This document shows positions 20,901 through 30,894 of a stretch of DNA of 64,000 nt, piece by piece. The stretch is from positions 1 through 64,000 of the forward strand of contig JABLTG010000089.1 in assembly GCA_016618085.1 (NCBI GenBank), given 5' to 3'. Origin of the DNA: Neovahlkampfia damariscottae. Its lineage: Eukaryota; Heterolobosea; Selenaionea; Neovahlkampfiida; Neovahlkampfiidae. The notes below the pieces were generated by a model, which was not told the origin of the DNA, did no database searches, and was given only the letters and a program-made list of their open reading frames with translations. Position 1 is the first letter of the stretch, and each line of letters begins with the position of its first letter. The translations under genes were made by a program, and so were the position numbers.

Positions 20901-21451
20901 TTCCAAAAGTTGAATAAAAAGTTGTTGATGACTTGTCAATAGGTATTGAAAAATTGAATTTATGATTATTTTGAGTTAAAGAAACATTAAATTGATCCAA
21001 ATGAGTTAAGTTACAATTTTGACAAAGTGAAGTTTCGTTTTCAAAATAAAATGATGAAAATGGTGGTATAGGTTCGTACCAAGTTAATGTAATATCAAGT
21101 TTTACATATGGACCCTGAAAAATAAATATTTTAACACTTGGAAAACCGTTTTTCTTGAAAAACTCGTGATTGAGTTTAATTCAAATTCAAAGTTTGAATT
21201 TGCAAAAGTTGAATTGACTTTATTGAAGCTATCAATACTTTGAACAACTTTACTAACATATAAACTTCTTTGTGTGTACTGACTTCCAAAAAGAAGAACC
21301 ATGAAAACTACAATCTAAAAAATTAACATTTCTTTTTTTTTACAAAAGCAAAATACAGAAAACCCCACGAAATAAATAAACAAAGAGTAAATCTTTTCCA
21401 AAGGACCCAAATTGCATTTTTTAGCCACTGCAGGGCTGCTTCTTTGTTCAT
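17978..21451 (-). CDS. Multipass membrane protein, possibly STRA6-like
   Basis: Eleven exons: 21344-21451, 21138-21314, 20527-21114, 20128-20494, 19605-20095, 19356-19577, 19123-19322, 19044-19097, 18777-19013, 18560-18744, 17978-18522; introns 23-37 bp; 1057 residues. A first membrane segment (LCLFISWGFLYFAFIVVFMVL region) is followed by an N-glycosylation-rich ectodomain to about residue 250, then eight or nine membrane segments with a charged loop near 470. The C-terminal region has SSPAHASYMAIMKGDLIYSNPLLYGFF, a basic KKNEIKFSWKLLDV helix, an EF-hand-like MDPESRGYIDKQ and an acidic tail. Parts recall the retinol-transporter-like STRA6 family, but I am not sure. Confidence 0.75.
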
Positions 21452-21463
21452 TAATTCAATTTG

Positions 21464-21468
21464 ATTGG
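21464..21468 (-). promoter_or_regulatory. CCAAT box, multipass protein
   Basis: CCAATCAAA on the sense strand, about 12 nt before the ATG at 21451. It helped identify the first exon, which is only 108 bp. Confidence 0.5.
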
Positions 21469-21544
21469 TTGAGAAAATGATTGGTTAAAATACCAGATAT
21501 TTTATTGTTGTTTTCGCCAACAAATTAATTCAATGAATAAAAAA

Positions 21545-22729
21545 TTAAAATTTCTTCCTTTTTTTCAGACCACTTTGTTCTTTTTCAGTTATTTTTCTTG
21601 CCAACTTTTTGGAATTTTGTTCCATCCTTTTTCGTTCTTCTGGATCTTGAAATTGATCTTTCATTGTGTCTTCTTGAACCAAATCTGTATATTTTGTTCT
21701 TCCTTTCTTACCAAAATTCTTTACTTGCATAACTTTTGGTAGTATTGAATAATTCAATTTATCTTCTGCAGTTGGTGCAGATGCATAATCTCTTTTCAAA
21801 ACTTCACCCATTTGATCTCCTTCTTTCTCTTTCAAATCTTGATAAAAAACACCTTGTTTATAATATTTCTGCATATAATTCCATTCTTTCTTTTCTCTTG
21901 AAGCATCTTTTTCTTCTTCATCTTCTTTTCTTCTTTCATAATCTGTTAAATTTCTTCTTCTTTCAATTTCTTTTAGTTCTTTAATTTTTTCTAGTTTTTC
22001 ATTTCTTTCTTTTTTTACTCTTTTGATTTCTCTTTCTCTCCAAAGTTCATATTCTTCTTCATCGTCTGAATCATCAGAATCATCAATCAATTCTTCTTCA
22101 TCATCTGTATTTACATCTTTTTTTTTATTTAACTCTTCAAGTTTTTTTTTGGTGGCAAGTTTCTTTTCTTCTTTTTTTTTTTCATTTTCTTTTTGTAATC
22201 TTTCTTCTTCTTGAAGTAATTTTTCTTTTTCGAAAATTGTACCTCTATGTGTTTTAGGTATAAAAAGAGGTTTTTCCCAGACTTCTTCTTCTTCTTCTTC
22301 TTCTTCTTCTGACTCTTCCTCTGATTCTTCTTCGGATTCTTGTGAAATCTCTTCTTCTCTTTTTGTTAAAATAGGCTTTTTTATAATGATTTTATGGTTA
22401 TTTTCTGAATCTTCCTTGTTTTTTAAAGCGTTCATTCGTTTTTGTCTTCTCTGCAGAAATTCTTCGTCTTCTTCTTCAGATGAAGAAGAAGAACTATTTT
22501 CAGGTAATCTTCTTTGAGTTTTTTTTTCTTCCAATGTTATGTTTTCTTTTATTTTGATTGTACTTTTTTCATGTTTCTTTCGTTCAATTATTTTTTTTCC
22601 AAAAAAAAGTTCTTGTTCATCTTCCGATTCTGATTCTGATTCTGACTGAGGTTGTCCAGCAAAATGTCTTCGAACTTTTACTCGTTCAACTTTGTTATCA
22701 CTTGTTTTAACGGCTGAATAACCACTCAT
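21545..22729 (-). CDS. MFAP1: Microfibrillar-associated protein 1 homologue (spliceosomal)
   Basis: Single exon, 394 residues. The N-terminal half is Glu/Ser-rich and low complexity. EEYELWREREIKRVKKERNE and LTDYERRK precede the conserved block WNYMQKYYKQGVFYQD, KRDYASAPTAEDKLNYSILP and VMQVKNFGKKGRTKYTDLV, which is diagnostic of MFAP1. MFAP1 is a B-complex spliceosome component associated with PRP38, which fits an intron-rich genome. It is divergent from the acid phosphatase gene with only 53 bp between start codons. Confidence 0.95.
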   Translation of the reverse strand: MSGYSAVKTSDNKVERVKVRRHFAGQPQSESESESEDEQELFFGKKIIERKKHEKSTIKIKENITLEEKKTQRRLPENSSSSSSEEEDEEFLQRRQKRMNALKNKEDSENNHKIIIKKPILTKREEEISQESEEESEEESEEEEEEEEEVWEKPLFIPKTHRGTIFEKEKLLQEEERLQKENEKKKEEKKLATKKKLEELNKKKDVNTDDEEELIDDSDDSDDEEEYELWREREIKRVKKERNEKLEKIKELKEIERRRNLTDYERRKEDEEEKDASREKKEWNYMQKYYKQGVFYQDLKEKEGDQMGEVLKRDYASAPTAEDKLNYSILPKVMQVKNFGKKGRTKYTDLVQEDTMKDQFQDPEERKRMEQNSKKLARKITEKEQSGLKKRKKF

Positions 22730-22748
22730 TGAATTAAGAAACCAAACT

Positions 22749-22753
22749 ATTGG
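22749..22753 (-). promoter_or_regulatory. CCAAT box, MFAP1
   Basis: CCAATAG on the sense strand, 20 nt from the start at 22729. Confidence 0.5.
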
Positions 22754-22768
22754 TCAAATCTTGAATAT

Positions 22769-22773
22769 CCAAT
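22769..22773 (+). promoter_or_regulatory. CCAAT box, acid phosphatase
   Basis: CCAATCAAA, 9 nt before ATG 22783; two oppositely oriented boxes serve two divergent genes within 53 bp. Confidence 0.5.
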
Positions 22774-22782
22774 CAAATAAAA

Positions 22783-24303
22783 ATGAAAAAACAATTATTG
22801 TTTGTGCTGTTAATATTTTTTATTGATGCCACAATATCAAAATTAGTTCAAGTTCAAGTTATTACAAGGCATTGTGACAGGTATTTTTGGAACAAAAAAA
22901 TTAATTTTTTAACAACAGAACACCTGTCAATATTAAATTTCAAATGCCAAACAATCCAATAGACTGGAGAAAAATATTTAATTTAGAAGCTGGTCAATTG
23001 ACACCTCTTGGAATGTCACAGTGTCGCTCTTTAGGTGAAAAATTACGAAGGAGATACGTTTCTCGTGAATCTGAAAATAGAATAACGGATATTTCTTCAA
23101 ATTATCATGCCAATGATTATATATTTCACAGTTCTCAATATGAGAGAACAATAATTTCAATGAATGTATTCACGAAAAAAATTTGTTCATCTTTTTTCAA
23201 AGAGTATTTCTTCAGGTTTATTTCCAAATGGACAATTAAATTTAACCAAAACAATAACTGTAAGAGTTGGAAATGAACAAAGAAATGTTACAGTTTTACA
23301 ATCTTATCAACCAATTCCAGTCAATGTCGTAAATAAAGAAGATGATGGGTTTTTTTCACAATATGATAAATGTGGAATGAGGTATCAAATGAACAGTTCA
23401 TTAACCATTTTGTTGTTAGTGAAAAAAGAAAACTTGTCACGAACACAGCTGAATGGACGAAATATGAAGAAGAAAACAAAGAATTTTTAAAAAGAATCAG
23501 TGATATTTCAGGAGTTAAAGGATTAACTGTAGAAAATTTAGCAACTTTTGGAGATAATGTCAATGTACAATATTTTCATAATTTATTGCTCCCAGAATTG
23601 AAAGAAAATTTCAAAAAAATCGAAAAAATATTCGAAAAAACAGTACGCTTCATTATCCAATTAAAAAACAAAGTTATGGAGTTATTTTGCAAGAGATACT
23701 TGGGGTAAGATTGGATCTGGACCATTAGCTGGTTTATTTTTAGATGGAATGAGAAATTACATCTCAAAAAAATCATCTCAGAAATATATCCATTATAGTG
23801 CTCACGACTCATCAATTTCAATGTTGATTTCTGCATTAAGGTTAGATAAAGAATATCCAGATATTGATACTGTTCCTGCTTACGGAGCTGCACTCGCTTT
23901 CGAACTTCATGAAGATGAAAATCATAATCATTTTGTGAAAGTGGTTTATTCAAAAGGATATGAAACTAAAGATTTCCAAACATTAATTTTGAAACCTTAT
24001 AAATGTGAAAACGAAAAATGTGAATTTAGTCAATTCCAAAGAGAAATAACAGCTGATTTAATTCCAAGTTGGGAAGAATGGTGTTATGAGTGTTCAAATA
24101 GGGAATTGAAGCAATGTTTGAATGTGAAATTGAAAGATAAAGGTGTTGAAACTATTGTTTTATCCACAACAATTGTTACTTCATTGTTGTTCAACATTGC
24201 AGCTATTTTTATTATTTTGTCTTTGTGTATTTGCAAAGGTTGTTTAATTAAGTCAAAATCTCAACAACAAGAATATTCATCATGGACAAATTTGAATCAA
24301 TAA
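22783..24303 (+). CDS. Membrane-anchored histidine acid phosphatase (possible frameshift)
   Basis: Exons 22783-22880, 22919-23165, 23203-23642, 23674-24303. A signal peptide (MKKQLLFVLLIFFIDATIS) is followed by the catalytic motif as RHCDRTP, with Cys where the family usually has Gly (RHGxRxP). The proton-donor HD lies in YSAHDSSISML. A C-terminal membrane helix (IVLSTTIVTSLLFNIAAIFIIL) and short cytosolic tail give the layout of lysosomal acid phosphatase. In the third exon the frame shifts near 23373 (DKCG in one frame, NEVSNEQF in the next), requiring one extra base; either a sequence error or a mutation. Confidence 0.85.
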
Positions 24304-24605
24304 ATTATTTTCCAATCAAAATACGCAAACATTGTGTTCAAGTCTCCAATGTAATTTCTTCCTCCGTGATTTGAAGTATCATTTTCTTCTAATAAAATAA
24401 TTTTACATGTAATCTACTGGAATTTCATTGAAAAAGTGTCCAATCTGTTGTGTTTTAAGTGTTCATTTTGTTAATAAAAAATACATTCGAGTTTTCTGAA
24501 TGATTTCATTTGCCAAATTGTTCTTGTGAGGTGGAGAGTTATTATTGGCTTTCTATTTTTAGATTAGTAAACAAAAAATTTCCTCCTCAATTAAAAACAT
24601 AACAT
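24304..24605. other. Intergenic stretch, no gene seen
   Basis: 302 bp of AT-rich sequence. A CCAATCA occurs at 24312-24318 near the upstream stop codon and an ATTGG at 24544-24548 before the next start. No coding or RNA gene recognised. Confidence 0.5.
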
Positions 24606-24863
24606 ATGCCAGACTTAGAAGAAGAACAAAAGGTTGAACTCGTTGATGATTTACTTTTGGGTACACACGCAATAGCAAATGGAGAATTAATGAAGGTAAT
24701 ACAAGAAACTGAAGAAATGAGCAAACAAATAAATATGATAGACTTTCACGGAGGAAGGGTACCACTCGACTTTTCCTCATTTGTTTTGGAACGAGAAAAC
24801 AGATCAAACAAGAACAGTTTATGGTCAAAAATTGTAAATAGTGTCAAATCAATGTTTCAATAA
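24606..24863 (+). CDS. Small acidic helical protein, unknown
   Basis: 85 residues in one exon, start ATG 24606, stop TAA. The sequence VELVDDLLLGTHAIANGELM followed by heptad-like hydrophobic spacing suggests a short coiled coil, loosely like a SNARE motif, but there is no membrane anchor and the match is weak. The C-terminus is basic (KNSLWSKIVNSVKSMFQ) and could form an amphipathic helix. It has its own upstream ATTGG box at 24544-24548. Confidence 0.6.
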   Translation: MPDLEEEQKVELVDDLLLGTHAIANGELMKVIQETEEMSKQINMIDFHGGRVPLDFSSFVLERENRSNKNSLWSKIVNSVKSMFQ

Positions 24864-24918
24864 AATGAAAAACCTCAAAAAAAACTTTTATTGTTTTTTT
24901 CTTCCACTTCACAATTGA

Positions 24919-24923
24919 CCAAT
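24919..24923 (+). promoter_or_regulatory. CCAAT box, BRX1
   Basis: CCAATCATT, 41 nt before ATG 24965. Confidence 0.45.
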
Positions 24924-24964
24924 CATTTACTTTTTCTTTTACAATTATTTTTTCACACACAAAA

Positions 24965-26025
24965 ATGACTGAAAAAAAATCAGAGCAAAGTAAATTTATC
25001 AACAAACAAAGAACATTGGTTTTTGCAGCCAGAGGTATAACAGCAAATCATAGTAAAACCAAAAAAAAATTAAAAAAAATTCTCCAGGACATTTCATGAA
25101 TGATTTGAAAAAATTACTTCCTCATTCAAAAGATGAAAACAAATTTGATCATAAAGCAGATATTAGAGATATTAACGATCTTTGTTTGATTAAAGATTGT
25201 TCAAATTGTATGTTTTTTCGTAAAGAGTCCAATGATTTATGTTTATATATGAGCAAAGTACCAACTGGACCAACTTTGAAATTTAAAGTTTCAAATAGTA
25301 TTTTGAACATTTTTTTTAAAATTCTTGAAAGTTACAACACTTGCTGAAATGAAACTTACTGGAAATTGTCTTTTAGGTTCACGTCCAGTTTTACATTTTG
25401 ACGGAAATTTTTCAAAACAACCACATTTGAAATTGATTAAAGAAGTATTAAAACAAACATTTGCAACACCTGAAGGTCATCCAAAATCAAAACCTTTTTC
25501 AGATCACGTTTTTGGATTTTATGTCTTAGATGATAAAATTTGGTTTAGAAATTATCAAGTAAACTATTAATTGTATTTTAAAATCTATTAACAGATGGTT
25601 GATAAATTAACTTCAAACAAAAAAAAAACTGAAAAACAACTCGTTGAAATTGGACCTAGATTCGTTTTGGAACCAATCAGAATTTTAGACGGATCATTTG
25701 AAGGTGAAGTATTATACAACAATGACAGTTATGTTTCAACAAGAAATGTTCGATTTTATATCAATTTTAATTATTTTACTTTTAGAAATTGAGAATGAAA
25801 AGAAAATTGAATTTAGAAAAGAAACAATCAAAAGAAGAATCAAAAAGCAAAAGAAAAAAATTAATGGAAGAAAGAGAAAAAGATCCAGTTCAAACTGTTT
25901 TCCTTGAAGGAGGCAGTGATGAAGAAGGAGAAGAATCATTTGATGAAGAAGAAGAAGGAAATTTTGAAGAAGAAGGAGATGTTGGACAAGAATCATACGA
26001 TGAAGAAAGTTCAGAAGAAGAATAA
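24965..26025 (+). CDS. BRX1: Ribosome biogenesis protein BRX1
   Basis: Five exons: 24965-25052, 25088-25297, 25332-25558, 25595-25747, 25786-26025; introns 34-38 bp; 305 residues. The Brix domain shows ARGITANHRHFMNDLKKLLPHSK, CSNCMFFRKESNDLCLYMSK and PTGPTLKFKVSNITTLAEMKLTGNCL, then GSRPVLHFD, FGFYVLDDKIWFRNYQ and LVEIGPRFVLEPIRI. An acidic tail (GEESFDEEEEG) ends the protein. BRX1 acts in the nucleolus in assembly of the large ribosomal subunit. A CCAATCA box is at 24919-24923. Confidence 0.95.
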
Positions 26026-26079
26026 ATTACATTTAATTTAACTTATTGTTTCTTCTTCTATTAGAGGATTAGAAATTGA

Positions 26080-27020
26080 TCCATAATTGCTATTGAATTC
26101 TTTATTTCATGTGCGAACTTCATTGAAGAATTACTTGATTTGACCAAACCAGAATTTTTACATTTTACTGTTAAAGAAGGGAATAATCTTGATTTACTTT
26201 TCTGTCAAAATCCAAAACCTAAAGCAAAATGTTATTTTATCGCTTTGAAAGAATACAACCAATCCGGAATTTGGTTTGGAAGAGGAAGAATTGAATACAA
26301 AAAAAGAGTGCACTCAGGAGTCAATTTTAGATTCATCAGAAACTCCAAAGTAAAGCACACCAAAAGATTTTGGTTGAAATTCACTCCTTCAGGAAGAATT
26401 AAAATTGGAAGTGAAAACAGTGAAAGTTATTTCTTGAATACTGGACTTTATCATAATTTCAGAGTAAATTCGGTTGCTTTTTCAAAATCATCAAGAGCTC
26501 CAACAATTCATATTACAAATGTCTATCAAAAAGGAAAAGATATTTGTTATATTCTCGACATGAGAAGAACACTCTTTCATTTAACAATAATCAATACTCC
26601 TGTTGGAAGAGCGAAAAAGAGGTTGTAAATCGGATATGTAATGGCAGGAATCAAAAGAGGGAGAAGATACATTGCTTGGTATAATAAAACCAAAGTAGCT
26701 AACTGGAGGCTCTCATTGGATGTAGCAGGATGGAGTTTAGTTCGAAGGGGCTATGTTGTTCAATCAATTCTTAAACAAAGAAATGGCTTACATGATTGTG
26801 TTTGAGCTTATTCAGTTCGAGGCATTGAAAGAGGAAAATGTTATGATTTAAATACAAAGTACATATTTGATGCTCCTGGTTGGGCAAGTTGCGAACCAGG
26901 TATGCTATTTCGGGCTTTTATAGAAGTGCTCCATTTCGTTGGGCTTTCTGGTTTGGTTACGTGCCTATAGGTGAGAATGGATTACATAATCTTGAACATT
27001 TCAAATGTTGTCAATATTAA
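26080..27020 (+). pseudogene. Decayed gene: FAMeT-like domain plus GW/GY/CC repeats
   Basis: An open frame without usable ATG runs to TAA 26626-26628. It contains FWLKFTPSGRIKIGSENSES and FRVNSVAFSKSS, resembling the Methyltransf_FA (farnesoic acid methyltransferase-like) domain. In the same frame beyond the stop come IGYVMAGIKRG, AGWSLVRRGYVVQSILK...NGLHD, a TGA (26803-26805), then PGWASCEPG; after a frameshift near 26900 YAISGFYRS and NGLHNLEHFKCC follow. These are tandem copies of a motif with GW, GY, RS, LHNLE and CC. Two stops and a frameshift mark it as a relic. Confidence 0.6.
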
Positions 27021-27268
27021 TCAATAAAAAGATCATTAACTGAAAATTTTCTCTGATTTTCAACCAGACAGATTTTTGATTTTGCAGAAAATAATTTTAA
27101 AAAGATACAACACTTTGATTTTATTCAATACATTTTGTAAATACATCTGAAATTTAGCATTGGTGGATGATTTCTAATTGTGACGTTTTAATTGTTGGGG
27201 TTTGAATTTCTCCAAAAAAGAAATACAAATGATTCAACAATTAAAACATTTCCAATTATGCGATTGTT

Positions 27269-28752
27269 TTACAACATTTTCTTCTCCTCTATTGATTGGT
27301 TGTTCACAAAATTTTGAAAAGGTTTTGCAAACTCCTCCACGTTGTAATTTGAAAACAAACTCTTTTTGAGACCTGATTGTGTGAGTAATCCTTCTTTTTC
27401 AATAAAAGGAATGTTCGTGAAAATTGGAGCCAAATTATCTCTGAAATGATGTAAAAAAGGAATATTGCTTTGGAATACAGGATTTAACAACGAACTTGTG
27501 TTTTGAATGAAATTACATGATGATTTTCTGAGACTTGTGAATTCTTTCAATGCAATTGACATTTGATCTATTTTTGACAAACATTGGGACAATACCAATG
27601 CATCCATCAATGCAAGATTTGTACCTTGTCCCAAAACAGGTGAAGTTGCATGAAAAGAGTCACCAATAAATATGATATTTCTCTTTCCAGTATTTTTGGC
27701 TTTGACATTTTTGTAATTGGCAAACTGTAATTGTTCTTTAGTTTTGATTTGATCTAGTAGAGGTACAGAAAATTTAGGATCCAGATCATAAATTTCTTGC
27801 TTTAATTCATCAAGAGTAATCTCATTATTTTTCCATTTTTCATAATCTCTTTTGTGAATGGACCAAAAAAACGAAAATTTGTTTGTCGCATCTTGTTGAT
27901 TACAACCTGAAGGCATGTATCCCACCATTTGGGCACATGTATTTAAAACTTGTAAGAGAGTATTTTTATATTTTCTTTCTTCACATTCATTGACTATTGT
28001 CCATAAACAACACCATGCAAAATCATGGATATAGTATCCAAAATCTTGATCAGTTTTTGACAAGAATTCTCTTAGAACAGAACGTTGACCATCAGAAACT
28101 ACTACCATATCAAAAGGTCCATACTCTTTTCCGTTGATATCTTTCAGATAATTTTGATGTTGATTTTTAACAGTATCTGTTTCTACCTCAATGATTTCAG
28201 TTCCTAATTTCACCTTTATTTCAGGAAATTTGTGGATTTCTTGATATAATTCATTGAACAATGTTTGCTAAATCACTAAGTATAATTCTTTTTTTACTCT
28301 TTGAACTCCTATTCCGTGTAAATTTGGATGCAATTTATCATAATGTAAATTCATAATTTGTTTGTGCTGTTTGTTCAAAATTCTTAAATCTTTTATTTTT
28401 TCTCCATAATAAAGAATACGATTGGAAATATTAGGGTCATAATCATACAAAGCTTTGAGACTGAATTCAATTAAAAAAAAACAAAAAAAAACCCTTTGAC
28501 TATTAGAATCAATAACCATTACCTAAAGGTTGCAAAGCAATTCCTTTGTTTAATTTAATAATCAAAATTTTTATTACCAGCTCCAACTATTGGTTTTGTT
28601 TCAATTTTGCATTGTTAAATACCTGCTTCTGGTTTTACAAATTTTTCGAACAATGTGATGTTCATATTTTTCAAATTTTTGTTTGCGAATAAAGAAAACA
28701 TTTGACCAGAAAAACCGGCTCCAATGACAGCAACTGATAATTGTTTCTTCAT
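27269..28752 (-). CDS. FAD-dependent monooxygenase with micro-exons
   Basis: Six exons: 28623-28752, 28578-28586 (9 nt), 28523-28543 (21 nt), 28493-28499 (7 nt), 28298-28460, 27269-28267; 442 residues. The FAD motif VAVIGAGFSGQM lies at the N-terminus; splicing the micro-exons yields VGAGIALQPL, as expected in the salicylate hydroxylase-like family. DMVVVSDGQRSVLRE is the DG motif, and IFIGDSFHATSPVLGQGTNLALMDA is the second FAD-binding block. Substrate unknown, probably an aromatic or lipid compound. The start codon is 68 bp from that of the divergent TLC gene, with one shared CCAAT/ATTGG box at 28769-28773. Confidence 0.85.
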
Positions 28753-28768
28753 AAAAATAGATGCAATA

Positions 28769-28773
28769 ATTGG
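28769..28773. promoter_or_regulatory. Shared CCAAT/ATTGG box, monooxygenase and TLC gene
   Basis: The only box between divergent starts 28752 and 28821: 16 nt from one, 47 nt from the other. Confidence 0.45.
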
Positions 28774-28820
28774 CTAACAATTTTCCACGAATCAAAATAC
28801 ATCAAGAAAAGCAATTGAGG

Positions 28821-29772
28821 ATGAACATTCTAGACAATCCGTTGGTGCTGATTATTGCTTTCAGTATTTATCATGCTCTATGGTTCTTCTTTTTTAAATC
28901 AACATTTTCCTCTCAATGGTGGTTTGTCAAAGTAAAAAAAAAAATAATTAATCAAAAGAAATTTTATGGCTTTACCAATGTTCAATTAAGAATCGAAGAC
29001 AGAAAGAAAGAAGATGATCCTTGGGAATCAGATATTGAAGAAGATTTAGAAAATCAAATTCCTGAAACCACAGGCTTAATAACAAATGAACCACATGTTC
29101 AAGAAGACATAAAAGATGAAAAAAAGAATTTTGTTTTGGCAGAAGAATGGTTTTCAAGATGTGTAAGTAGTGAACATGCCATTGGTTCCATAATACTTTG
29201 CGTCATTTGGATTTTTACACCAATCATCACTGAAAACTTTATTTTAGCTCATTCAGGTGCGTATTTGATTAATGACTTGATCCATATGCTTTTAAATATA
29301 AAATATATGGAAGGAGTAGCACAATCTATCGTACATCATTTAGCAGCTATCATTGGAATTTTCACTCAATTTTATTTCCATAATTTTTCTCGATGGTTGA
29401 TCGGATATTTTATATTAACTGGTAAATTAAATTATTTATTCGAACTCAATAATTTCAGAGGCCTCAACACCATTTGTAAATTTGAGATGGAGATTACATA
29501 TTCTAAATTTGCATCATGGAAAAGAATTCATTTTTGTTTCATTATTGATGTCAGCATCATTTTTTATTGTCAGAACGATACCTTTACCAATAGTTGTATA
29601 TCAAGGAATTATAATTGAAGGGATTTTTAGGATCAAAATTGCACCAATCGCAAGTGTCATTCAAATTATTGGTTTGGTGGCTTTATGCTCATTGAATTCA
29701 TTTTGGAGTTATAAAATAGCTGCAGGGTGGTTTGGTGTGATTTATAAAAAATGTAGAAGACACAATGAATAA
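28821..29772 (+). CDS. TLC-domain membrane protein (TMEM56/CLN8-like)
   Basis: Exons 28821-29421 and 29459-29772 (37-bp intron), 304 residues. A first membrane segment (LVLIIAFSIYHALWFFFF) is followed by a charged loop, then five or six helices. SIVHHLAAIIGIF and TEASTPFVNLRWRL are the hallmark TLC motifs, with LLMSASFFIVRTIPLP after them. Relatives act in ER lipid sensing or transport; lacking the Lag1 motif HxxD cluster, it is unlikely to be a ceramide synthase. Its C-terminal tail is short and basic. Confidence 0.85.
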
Positions 29773-29875
29773 TTTTGTTTTTCTGTAAAAATACAAAAGC
29801 AACCAGAATCCATTATTTCTGTTTTTCAATTCATTTTTTATTGAGGGATTTTTTTAAAGTCAAATATTTCTTTGT

Positions 29876-29880
29876 CCAAT
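29876..29880 (+). promoter_or_regulatory. CCAAT box, P0 paralogue
   Basis: CCAATCAAA, 35 nt before ATG 29916. Confidence 0.45.
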
Positions 29881-29915
29881 CAAACTCCATTTTCAATCCC
29901 AAATTTGAAAAAAAG

Positions 29916-30815
29916 ATGGAATCAAAAAAAAACCTCGTCCAATTCTTTTCAATATATTGTAATATATATGATAAAATTGTGTTACTAGACTATGACAGAA
30001 TAACTGGTACCCAATTTCTGGACTTTAGAAAAAGTTTGAATAATAAAAGTGTTCTGTTAAACGGAAAAAACACAGTTTTTCGAAAAGCAATACAATTAAA
30101 AAAAGATAAAAATTTGGACAAGTTGATACCGCATTTGAAAAATCAAGTTTGTTTTTTATTCACAAATGAAAATTTTGAAACAATATCAAAATTAATAAAA
30201 GATAATATTGTTATGGCTCCTCCAATATTAAATGCAAAAGCAGAAGAAGATATAATTATTTACCCACATATAACAAGACTTGATCCATCTCAAATAAGCT
30301 ATGTTGCAGTCAATAATGTTGTAACAAAAATCACGAGAGGTGCAGTGGAGATTACGAATCAAGTTACTCTTGTAGATGCTGGAGAAAAAATTACTTCATA
30401 TAAATATAAATTGATGATGAAAATAGGAATGAAACCAACAAAACAAGCATTTGTGTTGAAAGGAATTTATCAAAATTGTCAAGTACTTCCTCCAGAAGTG
30501 GTAGAAATGACTGAAGATAATATGAACATATTATTGCAAGAATCTATTCAAAATATTGCCTGTGTATCTCTCGCCTCCAATTACACAACTACCGCTTCAT
30601 TTTCTCACGAAATGATAAATGCATTAAAAGATGTTCTGGCGATTTCAATTGAGAGTAATTATTCAATACCTGAAAATGAATTAATTTTTGAGTATTTCAA
30701 AAATCCCGAAAAATTCAACCCAAAAGTTCTGGAAGAAGAAACTGATGGAGATGATACTGACACATCTGGCTATAATTCACTAGATTATTGGTATATTTTC
30801 GATGAATCAGATTGA
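29916..30815 (+). CDS. Divergent ribosomal P0 (uL10) paralogue
   Basis: Single exon, 299 residues, start 36 nt after CCAAT 29876-29880, stop TGA. LLNGKNTVFRKAI, LIPHLKNQVCFLFTNE, ITRGAVEITNQVTLVD and NIACVSLASNYTTTASFSHEMINALKDVLAISIES line up with eukaryotic P0 in order and spacing. The tail (acidic, then LDYWYIFDESD) lacks the universally conserved GFGLFD end that binds translation factors. It could be a specialised stalk paralogue, an assembly factor related to MRT4, or a diverging duplicate. Confidence 0.85.
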   Translation: MESKKNLVQFFSIYCNIYDKIVLLDYDRITGTQFLDFRKSLNNKSVLLNGKNTVFRKAIQLKKDKNLDKLIPHLKNQVCFLFTNENFETISKLIKDNIVMAPPILNAKAEEDIIIYPHITRLDPSQISYVAVNNVVTKITRGAVEITNQVTLVDAGEKITSYKYKLMMKIGMKPTKQAFVLKGIYQNCQVLPPEVVEMTEDNMNILLQESIQNIACVSLASNYTTTASFSHEMINALKDVLAISIESNYSIPENELIFEYFKNPEKFNPKVLEEETDGDDTDTSGYNSLDYWYIFDESD

Positions 30816-30872
30816 ATTCACATATTATTTCCAAAAAACGAGTAATAAATAATTTACTCAAAATAAAATCAT

Positions 30873-30877
30873 CCAAT
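30873..30877 (+). promoter_or_regulatory. CCAAT box, coiled coil-EEP gene
   Basis: CCAATAAAA, 17 nt before ATG 30895. Confidence 0.45.
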
Positions 30878-30894
30878 AAAAATCTTTTACTGAA

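Noticed and set aside
22023-22214. Poly-Ser open frame opposite MFAP1
   Set aside because: Mirror of the Glu/Asp/Lys-rich MFAP1 coding strand.
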